Of a DNA stretch of 64,000 nucleotides, positions 24,841 to 37,350 are shown one piece after another. Positions within the stretch are counted from its first letter, which is position 1. Each line of letters opens with the position of its first letter. A program made the position numbers and the translations under genes. Below the pieces are notes generated by a model. The model was given only the letters and a program-made list of their open reading frames with translations, was not told the origin of the DNA and made no database searches. This stretch comes from Pelargonium x hortorum (lineage: Eukaryota > Streptophyta > Magnoliopsida > Geraniales > Geraniaceae), in NCBI GenBank assembly GCA_036897525.1, contig JAYMTJ010000025.1, forward strand, positions 1 through 64,000. Direction: 5' to 3'.

Positions 24841-26900
24841 TGAGCCTGCACTCCTCTGTTTAAACTCAAGAGAATACCCGGTAGTAACAGAACACCGAAC
24901 ACACATTAGCAGCAAGTTTCTAATCCCATACCATAAACTCCTTCTTAACTTGTTTCATACCTAGACCATAAGCTATACCTCTTTCTTAAGAACCGAACTT
25001 TTTTTCATGACTTACAATCAAAGACACGGAACACTGACTAGAATACTATCACTATGCAAAAGATAACCTACTGTATCTTGTATAACCTAGAAAACTTGAT
25101 CTTACTCAAAAGCACAGAGGAAACCCCTTTATTTGACAATTCCCTTTTATATATTAGTAAAACCTGTAATTACAATTTACTCGATCCGAAAGACTCTAAT
25201 AATTAAACCCGGTTTACCCTAATTCAGAAAATAGGATGGTAAGTGCAAAAACTTTAGTGGGGTTAAAAAAACCCTGAGCATTCAATTATACAGCTACTTC
25301 AATATCCAATGCCTGGGTTACTAAACTCTAGATCTGCATGCAATATAAGAAGTATAAGTAAGTTCGCTAGGAATTGGTAAATCCTGTATCAGAAATGGGC
25401 CTCTTACAAGCATATAACCATTCTCCAGAAAAAAGGAATTCTTGAAAGAGTTAATACATGCAACTGACAATGCCTGATCCAGTTTGTTTTTTATAAAAGA
25501 GCCAGAGGTAATACAGGAGCCGCCTATTCGTGTAAAAAAAAGCCTAATATTTGCTACGTACGAAAGTTGATTTCTCTATAACTAATTAAAACTGATTAAA
25601 TATTTCGAAAGCGTCTGAACTAAGTCCAGTTTGTAAATAAAACAGCAGTATTATATTCTTTTGTAGCACACGTGTACCGGTCCAGAGTTCTTCCAACTTT
25701 GTTCTACAAGCACCTTTTCTTTCTATTAGAGGCAGAGATATCTATATCATCTTATGCTTTCTAAATTGCCAGTAGTTCTTAGTACTATCTGGATTTTCAT
25801 GGAATTCCCGAGGATTTTATAAAATCTAATAACATCATATAACATTTTTAGGTAAAATAAGTAATTTAGCAAGACAAGGTTCTCTTCTCTTTTCTATCAC
25901 GAGTACAAAGTAATCTAACAGCAAGGGCTTTCATTATCTAACATTATTTAATCTTTTCAGGACTTCTATACCTGATATTAATTACAATTAATGTTACATT
26001 CCACACCTAACTTTATTTATTACTTGCACATCAGGAGGGCCTCTTTCTAAAGTGTATTCCTTCCTTAAAGTTTTTTTATAAAGCAATATAGCTAAATTAG
26101 AGAACTGGGCTTCGTATATCTAAAATATTACAAGCTTGTCAATTCAGGTAAAGGATCAGTACAAGAGAGTCTTTGGATTCCTCGTAGATAAAGGGAATAT
26201 TATCCGAGTCGAAAACTCTTATGTTATGCCTTATTACATCCTCGGGTTAGCTTATTTCAAAAGAATGTGGATTTGTACAGGTTCTCCGTAATGATATTTT
26301 AATTAGCTTTCTATATTATAGGGCTCTACTTTGCCTAGAAGGAGATACTCAGTCAGGTCTTCTCTCAAAAAGCGTCTACCACCACTCTTGATTGTACTAA
26401 GTTACTAATTTGAGATAATAATAGGTATTAGAACACTTGAAAAATAGAGAATAGGTGTGAAAAAGGAAGCATTCTCATAAGTTAGCCGAAGCTTGTCAAT
26501 ACAATGGGTGTCAGACCAAAGGGAGAATAGACTGTGAGTAGGAGAACAAAAGCCAGAGGTACGCTGTATTCTAGAAAAGAGCTAAAGGTGTGCAATCCTA
26601 AAATAAGAGAAGAATCAATAAAATCTAAGTCAATAAAGAGTTTCCGTCAACTAAGGAAGATGGTAGCCATCCTTATCTTCCTTTGTTTGTTAAAGTCCTG
26701 TGAGCAAGAAACCAAACACGAGAAGCGCTAGCCAAAAGATCTTCATGAATGAGAGCTTTTATGAAAGTGTATGAAATTCGTAGGTTGAAAGAAAAAAAAT
26801 CCCTACTTTTGACTAAAATTCTGAAATATCAAATATTCGTCATTCAAGGAAGGTATCCATTATCCTCAAGTAACTAAGGAAATCCCAAGCAAGGAAAATA
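24841..26900. other. C- and A-rich island
   Basis: From about 24.85 to 26.0 kb the + strand favours C over G; a sampled 60-base line has 17 C against 4 G. The part from 26.2 to 26.9 kb is more balanced. It holds a 65-codon frame starting with GTG at 26534, with a very basic N-terminal half and a short hydrophobic run MVAILIFLCLL. That peptide is unrecognised and of chance length. Confidence 0.4.
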
Positions 26901-29390
26901 AAAGAAAAAAAAAAAGCGAGTACATCTTACTCAAATCTTTCCATTTATAACTTGACGTTTTACTCTAGGCTCCGCCAACGAGATTCGGGTAAGAGTTCTT
27001 AAGATATAGTTTTTGGGGTTTATTTAGTTGCAAGTATTATACTGATTTTTTAAGATTAAGATCCTTGTAACTGGTAAAGGTAACCCAATTACGAAATATC
27101 TCCGCGACCCCCCTTACTATTTCAAAGTAAGTGAAAGGTCCTTTATATAGTAGTAAATCCTGAACGAAGTCTTTTCCTCACGTCCGTTTCTGTTTCTTTA
27201 TAATACAAATATAAGTGCCAACCAAATCTTCATGCCGAAGCTACGTCGCTACTAAAACTCCTGGCTAATAGGATAGGATTAAGAATTTATATAGAGTTTG
27301 ACCTAAGAAAAAAATCTAATACCTCGAACTTTGCAAGCTCCCTGAGGGAAGTAACCCTTGTTAATAAAGAAAGGTGTATCTCTTATTCCCTTACCTCGTG
27401 TTACTAAAGCGGATCGGATCCTGAGTGGGTTCCGGATTCTTGATAATTAGCGGCCTATATAATACGATAATTCCAACCTTAAAAGAGGTTAGTTCTCCTT
27501 AACAAGTGAGGATAGCTAGAAATTGAAAAGAAAGGGACTTTTCTTATTTCTAACAGGTTGTTGTTCCTGTTTAGAGAGAAGAAGACTTTAAAAGAGTTGC
27601 CAAAAGTGCTACTTTACAGTTACTAAAAAACACAAGGACTATCTAAAGGAGTGGCTTCCCTGGCGAATAACCTTCTAAGACTTGGTTCTATATTGAAAAC
27701 TGTTCTTACTAGCTGTAAATCTTACCCCTTATACTATGCCTGTTCATTACAATTGATCCGTGGAAAGGCTCCTAAACCCTTGACTTTATAGAGCTTCTTA
27801 AATAGAAACCCCAAAGCTTACCAGTTTCAGAAGCCTAAAGTTCTAGTTCTCAACTTTACGGACTAGAAAACATAGATATCTGTTAAATTGAAAACTGAAT
27901 TCCTCCTACCTTTTTTTTACTAGTTAGAGACTCCTGTTTAGGCTTTTAACCCATTCCTAATGGACCTGTTCCTTTATTAGTAATAGCAGTTCAAACTCTA
28001 CTTTACCCAGAGCAAGTACAGGTATGAATACGATACAGCTACAAATAAATAAAATACAGATAGCGACAAAGCTACCAGAATTCTAAAGCTAAGAAGGTAT
28101 TTTCCTTAGTTAGTTTCATTTGTACGAGTTATTCTCTAAAAAAAAGCCAAGGCAAAGCAAAACCCGGGTATTCCTTTTAGATTAGACAGAGTAGATTACG
28201 AACCCAGAGTGAGTTAAAGTAAGATATAGAAATAGATTAGGGTAAGGTCCTTATAATAGTATAGAGTACTAGGTATTTCAAGCTCTTACTAAGGTAAGCA
28301 TCTATACAGCTAATAAAAGAAGTTCTTTCGTAGGGTTCTCCGGATTTCCGTTGTAATGTAATGAAAGTTTTCTATCTCGTTATTTGAGAAACTCGTGCTT
28401 GTGCTTTCCTTAGACTCCAGGCCCTGGGGGTAAATAAGTCATGTTCAACTAATTACAGTTCTTAGACCTTATAGTAGAATACAAAATCGGTTCGTAGCTA
28501 GGCCTCTCTGTATCTTAACAGAAGCTGGAGAAGGAATAGGGGTCTTTTTTTAACCGGGGATATTATTCCTATGTAGCTTTTTGTTGTTGCTAGTGAAGTT
28601 CTTGTCTTTACTGTCATAGCTTACTCTTGAGGAGTTATTTTATGTATAGTCTATAGTATTTTGTATTATTCTTAATAGTATATTCTTAATTAGTAATTAA
28701 AGAATTTATTTGTTTATACTTTGGCTTTGTTTTAAGATTTGAGTATTTTGGAAAGTATTTACTTAAAAGTGTAATATCTCTAGTTTATTCCTGAATTTTA
28801 AAGCTATACGTAAGGTAAGGGTTGCTCCTTTATACGTTACTTAGTTTCCAATTCTAAACCTTAATGTGTTTGCCATAAAGACCGTAGAACTAAGAGGTTG
28901 TTCAGTATATAAAATTTTAACAATTCTCAAGATCTTTTTTCTTACAAGGAGTTAAATTAAACAAGGCTTTACTCTAACCAGATTTTCTGGGTGCTGGCGT
29001 TTATAGTATAAAACAGGTTTAGCTGGGGCATAAATGAAAGGGTCGAGAGTTTGCTAATTTTTTTTATAACCTTTACTCAGCTGCCGCTTATCCTTAAAAA
29101 TCAAGAGCATCTAACAAGTCCCGTGAGTGAGCTCTCCCTAAAACAATATGCATCCTAGGTCTTTTTAGTTTAAACTTGAAGGATAACTCCAAATAGGGTA
29201 TAATGTTAGACGAAGAGCTAAAGAAAGTTTTTTTTTGAAAATAAAGAAGCTAAAAACCCCTGATATCTTAATAACTTACCCGATAAAAGTAGGTTCTCCC
29301 TTCCCTTAAAAGAAAAGCGGGGACACATACTAATGAATGAGTCGAGGAAGGCTTGTAAAGTAAATAGGATTTGATCTTCTCACCGAGTCC
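26901..29390. other. gene-free patchwork DNA
   Basis: No gene, tRNA relic or long repeat was seen. A G/T-leaning pocket lies around 28.55-28.75 kb. The remainder is skew-neutral and AT-rich. Confidence 0.45.
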
Positions 29391-29548
29391 TTTATCCCTG
29401 CAGCTTTAATCCTAAAGATTCTGTATCCAACATCAAAAACTAGAAACCCAGTACCTTACTTTAGCCTGACTAGAAAGCAACCTCTTATCTTAATGAACTT
29501 CCCTTTGTTAAAGAAAAGACAACTAGTCTAGTAGGGATTGTAGGGATG

Positions 29549-29580
29549 AAAGCTCTCACAACAAATAGGTACATACCTGG
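29549..29580 (+). repeat. repeat R1, right copy
   Basis: The segment agctctcacaacaaatagg and its continuation to tacctgg matches the left copy at 10119-10150 with about two differences. It lies about 400 bp before the right copy of R2. Confidence 0.7.
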
Positions 29581-29951
29581 GAAGCCTGTTCAACACTTCC
29601 GTTAGTTAAGATACTGGAAAACCCAATTGAAATAGAATAATCCTATCAAATCAAGGTGATTTACATTCAAAGACTAAATCGTTGATATTTTGTTTAGTAT
29701 CCTGCTCAAAGCTACCTTCCGATAATACTTGTTTTGAAACTGCCCCTACTTAATTAATATAGGCTATAGGCTATTTCTATACTTTCTATACTAGAATTCC
29801 TTTAACCAAAAAGACTGACTAGAACCTAGAAGACTATAAGGGTACTCTCCTAAGGTTTTAGCTTAGCTTAACTGGAGGTATTGGAAAAGCACAAACAAAA
29901 TAGAAGAGGTAATTCCCTCTAGCCTTGCCTGCGCTTATCGTTAACTGAGGA

Positions 29952-30040
29952 TAGAGCCTTAAATCGGAGTACATCCTTCTTACCGACCCGCTTAATGTTA
30001 TATAGTATTCTGAATAGATCTACATACTATAATACCCCCC
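29952..30040 (+). repeat. repeat R2, right copy
   Basis: It shares tagagcctta, gagtac, tcttaccgaccc, tacatac and a C-rich end with 14219-14318, in order and with small gaps. It ends in the C10 run. Confidence 0.6.
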
Positions 30041-30330
30041 CCCCAAAAAAACTTTTATTCCGCAGGACTTACTTCCTCTTAATCCTCTTAATAAATTGAA
30101 ATGTAAAGAAACTAGACTCTGGATCTCCTTCTTACTCTTATGAGTGAGACTTACTTCGGAGCTTAAAGGGAGCTTAAGAAAGAAAATACGAGCTAGACCT
30201 ATAAAGAAAGAATCCTACGATAGAGGATAGAGATAGATAGAGATGCTCTTTTGTTGCCTTGACTTATTCATGTATTTGCGACGGGTCTCTAGAGTTTAAT
30301 CCAAAGTAAAGTACGGGTTTCTTGGTTGCA

Positions 30331-32700
30331 ATGTATGACTTTATAAATCCTTATCTATTTCATTCAAGAGGGTAGGTTACCGCAGGGGTCTCAATTTTTT
30401 TATTTGTTCTAGTACTAGATACTGAAGGGATCCTAATCTAAGAAAGAGCTGAAAGGGGACCCTGCTTTTGAAGAGAAATTACTTCATTTGTTCTTTTTCT
30501 GACTTTCCAAGGAAATCCTTATTTTATTGAGTAGTCCTTGATCCACTCACTAATAATTACGATTAAGCTCCTCAAGCGAATACTTCAGCTGTTACCCTAC
30601 ATAAATCCGACCTTTTATTATTAGAAAAGGTTACCGAAGGTACGTTAGCCGTAGAAAGAACATGCTTTAAATAACGAAAATGAATTAAGAAAATCCGGTG
30701 GAAAAGAGTGCTTTTTTTTAAATGAAAAGGAGGGAGGATCCTTAGCTTATTAGGGTGAACTTTCTTTAGCTTTTATACTTTTATACAAAAAAGTCTTTCG
30801 CTTTAGGTTCCCTTATTAACTTGTAATAGGTGGATAAAATTCTACTACGAGACTCAGACTTTATGACATAATTAGGACACTGATCCTAAAAGGACTGACT
30901 TTAATCAGAATATACCCGCAGTACAAGCCTACTTTAGTGCTATAACCTATAACCCTTACAAGATTTTAATAGAGATATCCACTAGTTATAAAATCTAGTA
31001 AATAGTAGTTTTTTAGGTATTTCAATTCCTTCTTTTTCGAAATCTACAGAGCTCTTGCAATTTTCTCTTTTGGTTAAAAAGGGATTCGAGTAAAAAAAAT
31101 ATAAGAAGAAGTAGAAAATAGTAAGCCTATAGAGTACCGGAGACTAATTTGACTTTGCTAATACGACTTAGTGTAGTGTTGCTACCTAGTATGGAATAGC
31201 GGGTGCAGTTTCTTGGAAACAAGAGTTTTGAGCTAAACTTAGACCTTAAAGGAGCCCCGAGTCCCTCTACTATGGAATTTCCGAAGGACTCTCAATCTTT
31301 TTAAAAAGGGATCCACAAAGCAAGAGCTATAAAGCCAAAAAAGACTCGAGGTTTTTTTAGCATTTATACATTAGAGGGAATAGCTAGATTATAAAAGGGT
31401 ACCCAGGTCTATCTATCAAAACTGATTGAGAATCCTATCTTACATATTTACTTTAACAAGTTAGTAAGCATTCTACAGGAAAAAAAAGAAACTTCTGATT
31501 TAGAAAACTAAAAAACTATAAGCAACTTTTGACTCGCGAAAGCCTGCTTTGTGATATTGATGAATTGGGCTTCTCGTTGTTAGGAGTTCTTGTAGCCTAC
31601 TTTACTTCTTGTCTTGTAGCGATAGCCTGTGTTGTAGTTCCTGAAAGGAGTCCTTGCTGTTCTTTTTTGATTTGTCTTACTCTTTCTTAGTTTAGTTAGT
31701 AATGGAAAGGGAATCCCGGTCAATAGAGAGTCCTAGTAGTAGCGGTTTACCTTGTTTAGTTTGTATTGTGAAAGTGTATTACCTCTTGTTCTCTCTGCCT
31801 TTCTCGTTATGTAGGATAAGGCCTTTTTTAGACTAAAGCGTAGCGAGGAAGGTTTGCCTGTATTCTAGTTTTCTAAGCGGGTAAGTGGGATAGATAGAGA
31901 GACTTCGAAAGGTGCCTATAAACATGGTTGGATAAAAAAACTCCTTAGAAAGTCAAGAGTCGCTACAGTAGGGTTTGTTGGAATAGTTCTCACAGGTATA
32001 AGGGGAAAGTCTATACTTTACTCTTAAAACAGGTATACAAAATTGGATGGTTAGAGTCTAACTTAAAATCTGTCACTAACTCTATAAGTTTAGTTTACCA
32101 ATTATCGCAGAAAAGCACAAAAAGAATGCTTTGTTAGGACCTAATGAAAGAAAAAAGTGAAATTTAAGTAATTGAAAAGGCCGAAAGCATCCCACCTTAG
32201 GAATCTCTAATAACGCAGCTTAGCTTTATATGGGAATAGGTAGAGCCGCATAATCCAGTCTTTCTCATAAGAGAATAGAAGGGATTTTGTTAGATATGCT
32301 ATTCTAATACACAAGGGTAATTTTAATAGAATTACCTATAATATAAGAAAGCAAGAAGTTAAAATTTGTTTTTTAAGGGTTGTTATCTGCAAGCGGATTT
32401 CCGGTCCATTCATTTAGTATTCGGAAGAAAGACTCGAAAATCACATTTTTGAAGGCAACTCCCTTAACTTTACTGATATTCATTTAAGCTAGATATGCTG
32501 TTATTATCCTTTTGGAATTCTTGTACAATTCTGTAATAGAATATCGAATAGCCCCCAAAAGTGCCCTTATATGTATAAGGACCGTACAATCCGTATTTAA
32601 AGGTTTACTTTACCTGTTACGTTACTCTTAGTTATTTCCTGTGCAAGTCAAATAAAGAACTTCTCTTACAAATAGAGTAAGGACCCACTTACACTGCAAA
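30331..32700. other. gene-free patchwork DNA with a T/G-rich pocket
   Basis: No gene was found. A pocket at about 31540-31900 is smoother, T-rich and slightly G-rich on the + strand, with repeated gttcttgtag-like words but no open frame. A possible D-arm word (ggtagagc) near 32228 has no T arm at tRNA spacing and is not called. Confidence 0.45.
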
Positions 32701-35700
32701 TCCATAGAATATCTCGAAAGTGTTAGTACTTACTGTAGTAATTTCCCAGTCTTATGCTCTTGAAAAGAAACGAACTCTTGTACCCTGATTTATATAGAGT
32801 CCCCTTCTAATCTGTGTCTGTGCTTTTATAACAATGTTAATAACAAGACTTGACTTGTATACCTATAAAGTCTCTTTATATAAAGCTTAGATGCCACCCT
32901 CCTTGATCTATCTCCTTTTGGACTTTTTCTTTGCACTAGAAAAAAACAAGTGAGAGAAGCCTTATGAAATGAAAACTTAAATAGAGCTATACTTGAGTAA
33001 GGCTAGGAATATGAGGGATGAGCAAGTAACAAATTCATACTTAATAAGTAATTAAAATTTCTCTCATCCACGGAAGGATACCTATCACAATAAACTAAGT
33101 AGATAACTTTATTCTACTGCAAAGCTTAGGTTCGACTGACTGTCATCAATGAGCTAAATCCTTTTCTATATAAATGTTTAGGGCATTAATAAAGAAGACT
33201 TTTTTTACTACCCTCCTACTAAGAAGCGAAAAATTCCTGTCAAGTACAGAGCAGTCACCTATCTATAAAGAAAAGAATACACCTGACAAAGAAGCAAAGG
33301 CTTGCCTCTTCTCCCTATCTTATCCAGGGGATTCCTCTTTGGAGCTCCCACTTAATTTCTTAAATTTGAAATAGCCAACCAAGCCTTGTCTACTCTTGCT
33401 TCACCTTACTCTTATTCCTCTACTTTTGAAAAAGACCTAGCTTGTAAAACCCTAACTTCAGTTCTATCCCATCCCATTCTTGGAAACTAAACTCTCTACC
33501 TTCTACTACCTCTTTGTTACTAAATGCCTCTCTAAGCTAAAGCCATTCCATATTCAGTTCCCTTAAGAGCTCTAACTAACGTTACTAATCTATTCCTTAA
33601 TGCCTTTGACTCAACGATTTAGGGAATTTCATTCCTTTATTATATTAAGGCCAAAGCCACTAGCTAGTAAGGTCTTCCTAAGTAAGGCCCTATTAAGTAA
33701 ATTAAGTAATGAGTTCTATACTCCTTCTTTCTTAGAGTAAGTAGCTACAGATTAGTTAAGGAAGGAAGTCAAAGCTCTGAAGGAACTGAAAAGGGAGGCT
33801 TTAAATTGTCCGAATAAAATGAGGAGGAATGGTGTAAGCCTGGGGGAAGTTCCGTATAACCAATTAGTCCTCTAGGAATCTCGTACAAAGTCTTAGTCTT
33901 AGTCTTAGGCTAACTTTTAGGGATTTTAATAAAAAAACTCCTAACAAAGCATCTCAAAGAATCTAATTAAATTAATGAATCCAGGACGGGATCAAAGAAA
34001 GAAAAGTAATTGATTAAGGAATAGGGAAAATTGTTGTATAAGGCGGGTTTTCTATGTCTTGCTTACTTCTCCGTACCTATTAATTAGAACAGGGAATTTA
34101 GTTTCAGGTTTATGCTTCCTTTTCCTTTATAGGGAATTCCGGTAATCCTAAGGAATTTGAAAGAAAAGATCAAAGGTTTATTTAGTAAGTGAGTGAGTTG
34201 GGACTGAGTATGAAGTCAAATAGGAAAGTAAGTAGATCTCTTTCCGAGTTTTTACCTATAAGTCCTGCGGGATTAGAACTTACTGTCTTTAGAGATTCCG
34301 TTTTGAAAGAGCCCTAGTTCTAATTATAAAGAAAGTTTTGAAGTAGGTCAATCAATAAGAAGAGGATATAAAGTGACATGATAGCTGCGGGTAGGGCCCG
34401 TAGAAGTCAGTGTATCAAGTGAAAACGTACCATTTCTTGTTTCTAGGGTTCCTTTTTCGGAGTAGAGGTATTCGTCAAGTAGAACTTTTGAGTTATTGGA
34501 GTGTTTCAATTTGTACTAAAGTACTCTAAGTTAAAAGTTAAATAAGGGCTCGTGGAAGAAAGCTTAAACGAGACTTTGTATTGAAAGGTTTGACTGAACA
34601 AGGCTCTGCTTTACAAGGTGTAAGTAAAGCGAGTCAGTAAAAGTAGTATAGGCTGGCTATATATAAAGATAGGGTTTTCCGGTATCGATTCTAGAGGCTA
34701 TACAATAGAAAGATGCAAGAGAAAAAAGTCATTTAGTTTAGATAGGTAGTTCGTAATGTAATGAAGTCAATTCTGGAAAGTGGATCGGTTTGCTAGTTTG
34801 ACCTAAGCTGTCGCGGGATTATCTGGTTCGGTAAAAATCTAATTCAGGGGTATTAACTCAAGGATTCTTTATCTTCCAAAAGTTTCAGTTTTGTTGGAGA
34901 GACCCCAGGTTTCAAGGCAGGTTCAGTTTAGCTTTAGCGTTTGGTTAGAAGGAACTTGTTTTCATTTCCTAAGGAGTCAGACTAGGGGGGGTTCCTATAT
35001 CGATAAAGGAAGGGTTTCAATTGAAAAGGTAAGCTGTATAGAATATGGGTGGTAGGAGCTTCTAAAGGATCCGTGCAGTAAAAGTCTTTAATGAAAGTGC
35101 TAAGTCTGACTAATTACAAGTACGAGGAGTCTCATTTCTAACAAGTAAGTGAGGATTCTGTCTAATGGGAAACCCCCCGGAAATCCTGATTCTATTTATA
35201 GAAGTCCCAAAGATACAACTTGATAAAGTAAAGACTTGATAGTAACTCAAGCTTTTTACAAAGCAATACAAATTTCCTTTTCCAATGTAAAATAGAGTGT
35301 CTTCCTTTGAGGTTTAGTAGGTTTCCAGCTTCGTATTTTTATTATAGTCTTACACAAGTGCTACAGGATTCTACGGGTCTCTTATCTCTTAGTGGTTTTC
35401 CTTAGTTGTCACATTTTTATAAATTTATAAAAGAAAGGGCAGTTCTAGCTGGATAGGCTAATTCGGCATCTTATCTTCTACTGGTGGGAGACGTCTTCTT
35501 ATGTATGGATGTATGGAAATGAATCGGGTTTTCTTTTATGTTCCTCTGTTTCCAGTTCTATCAAGTAGTAGAATGCTAGGGTTTTTTCTTATAGGCTCAC
35601 TCTTTCTGGGTTTTGAGTTTCAAGTATATAGTATATGGATTCCCTAGATTTTTGGGTTTAGTTCAGCGGGTAACCCGGGATAGACAGGTAGCATGTCTCA

Positions 35701-36175
35701 GTTCTCAGTAAAGTACTTAACTCTAAAAAGGGGATTATAAAGGAAGCACCTTATATTAACTCCTTAACTGCAGATGAGATTCTAGGTTTAAGTAATGTAC
35801 TCCTTAAAAAGTGAGACAGCAAAAAGTACAATTGAAAGCAACTCAACCGAAGGAAACGTAAGGAATACTGATGCTAAACGGGTCCATTCGCGCAAGGTTT
35901 TGGGGTCTAGAGTATGTCAAACTCTTAAACTAAAAGTGTTGAAGGGGTATATATATATATTCGTTTAGTAGAATTTAGGATATTGCAACAATGGGTGTTG
36001 GTAAAGCAGCGGGCTGCTATAGAGTATGCAGAATAAGAGGAGGGTCCTTGAGAAGATGGGGAAGTCCGCTTTGATTTAGATAGAAAGTCTTTTCTTTTCA
36101 GTTTTTTTAGAATAAGGGGACAGTCTAGCGACAGGTTTATCAGTTTTATTTGAAAGGGAATTTTATTATTTACAG

Positions 36176-36481
36176 GTGGACTATCTTTCTTTTCTTTGTG
36201 AAGAAGCTTTCAGGTTTAAGAGCTTAAGAAGTCCCTTGGGTTTCTTCTTATCAGGTACTGCTTTTTTTATTATAGGCTACGGCTTCGCTAAACAAGTCAA
36301 CAAAGGATTGATTAGAAAGAGAAAGAGTAAATTGATTCATGAAGTCAAAGCGAGAAGGTAGGTAGATGATTTCCTAGTTTTTCTTAGGCTTAAAGGTGTC
36401 GTAGGTTTGAAAACTACTGCAATCTCTAAAAAAGAGTGTCTGGAAGAACGTTTAAACAGGAGTCTTTTCGTATTGAATTAG
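36176..36481 (+). other. possible reverse-transcriptase-like remnant, very weak
   Basis: A short frame beginning with GTG encodes a peptide with one hydrophobic segment and a basic end (KGLIRKRKSK). Just after it, a separate short open segment reads VDDFLVF, followed by KKECLEERLN. A DD motif followed by such a segment is seen in group II intron and other mitochondrial reverse transcriptases. No other reverse transcriptase block, intron domain V or intron boundary is visible nearby. This could easily be chance. If it is real, it is a broken fragment of an intron-encoded or retroelement enzyme. Confidence 0.15.
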
Positions 36482-37284
36482 GGGTTTTCTGTAAGAGTTA
36501 AGTTAGGTTCTTTTTATCAAGGGTTAGTTTTTCTCGATAGGGGTTAAGATTTGACAAGATATAGGGGCTCAAGGAATCCCCCTCTTTTTTGGTTACAGGA
36601 TTTGGTTTTTTAGTAAGAGGAGTCTAAATTCGAAAGGTATATTTTATTAGAGTTAAAATACAAGTTTGTACTAAATTAGGAGTAGATAGTGATATAGAGT
36701 ATAGGTCTGAAATCGAACAAAAAGCTCATATGTCAAGTTTTATAGTAAAGGGTTGTCAGTAAGGAAAGGGGTAGATGCAAGTCAACAAGAGCAGGAGGGA
36801 GTTGTTGTGATAGGATTAGATAGAACCCATGGTTTAGGGTTTTTGGGACTGGGAGGAGACAGCTGTGCGGAAGCTAAAGTCAGTCTTTTCATTTTTAATA
36901 ACGGGTATATTTAGTTTAGAGTTTATGGATTCCCGGGATATCTTTTATAGGTTGGGAATTTCTAAAAAGGGGGTTTCTTTCTCAAGCTCAGTGTACGGGT
37001 GAGTTTCAAGAATATAGATTACCTAGATTTCGGGTTAGTATAGTATAGTATAGAGTTCAGCAGTTTACAGACTTAAAGCTTAAAGGGGTTGGGCTTGCTT
37101 TTGAAAAAGGTCGAGCTCGTAAGTAAGATAGTATAGGAAAGACAGGAGCCTATCAAAAAGGTTGTTTAAGTCTTTCAAAGAATTAGAAAGTCAAAAGGGA
37201 ATTTTTAAGTAATAGGGATTTGAGTCAAAAAGAGAAGTCTAATTTGAAACTAAAAAGAGGGAGATGTCGCAGCCCGAGCTCAAA

Positions 37285-37350
37285 GTTTTTTTGATTTGAA
37301 CCTGTCACTTTACTAATAAGTATGCCGGGGTTTCCATTAGTTACAGAGGC
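37285..37350 (-). pseudogene. trnC(GCA)-like relic
   Basis: Read on the minus strand, the D-arm region gives gtaactaatggaaa, against the mitochondrial cysteine tRNA gtaacataatggaaa. Exactly 28 bases later comes gacaggttcaa, against gacggttcga. The 28-base spacing equals that of intact native mitochondrial trnC as I remember it. The anticodon arm between them does not keep the GCA loop, and the T stem does not pair, so this is a relic. It lies at the end of the G-rich island and overlaps a 73-codon minus-strand frame that I treat as chance. Confidence 0.52.

Larger units (their letters stand above)
29391..30330. other. C-rich island carrying repeats R1 and R2
   Basis: The + strand favours C over G (16 against 5 in a sampled line) to about 30.1 kb. 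The island holds R1 and R2 about 400 bp apart in one orientation, and a run of ten C at 30035-30044 followed by seven A. No gene is visible. On the left side of the window the same two repeats lie about 4 kb apart, in the same order, with trnfM between them. Confidence 0.5.

Noticed and set aside
32040-32100. ggttagagt as a tRNA D arm
   Set aside because: No T-loop word follows at tRNA spacing. The local inverted words gttag and ctaac explain the look.
35650-35720. tttagttcagcgggtaaccc as a trnW-like D arm
   Set aside because: It lacks the ggtagaac end of the D arm, and no ggttcaa word occurs at the expected distance.
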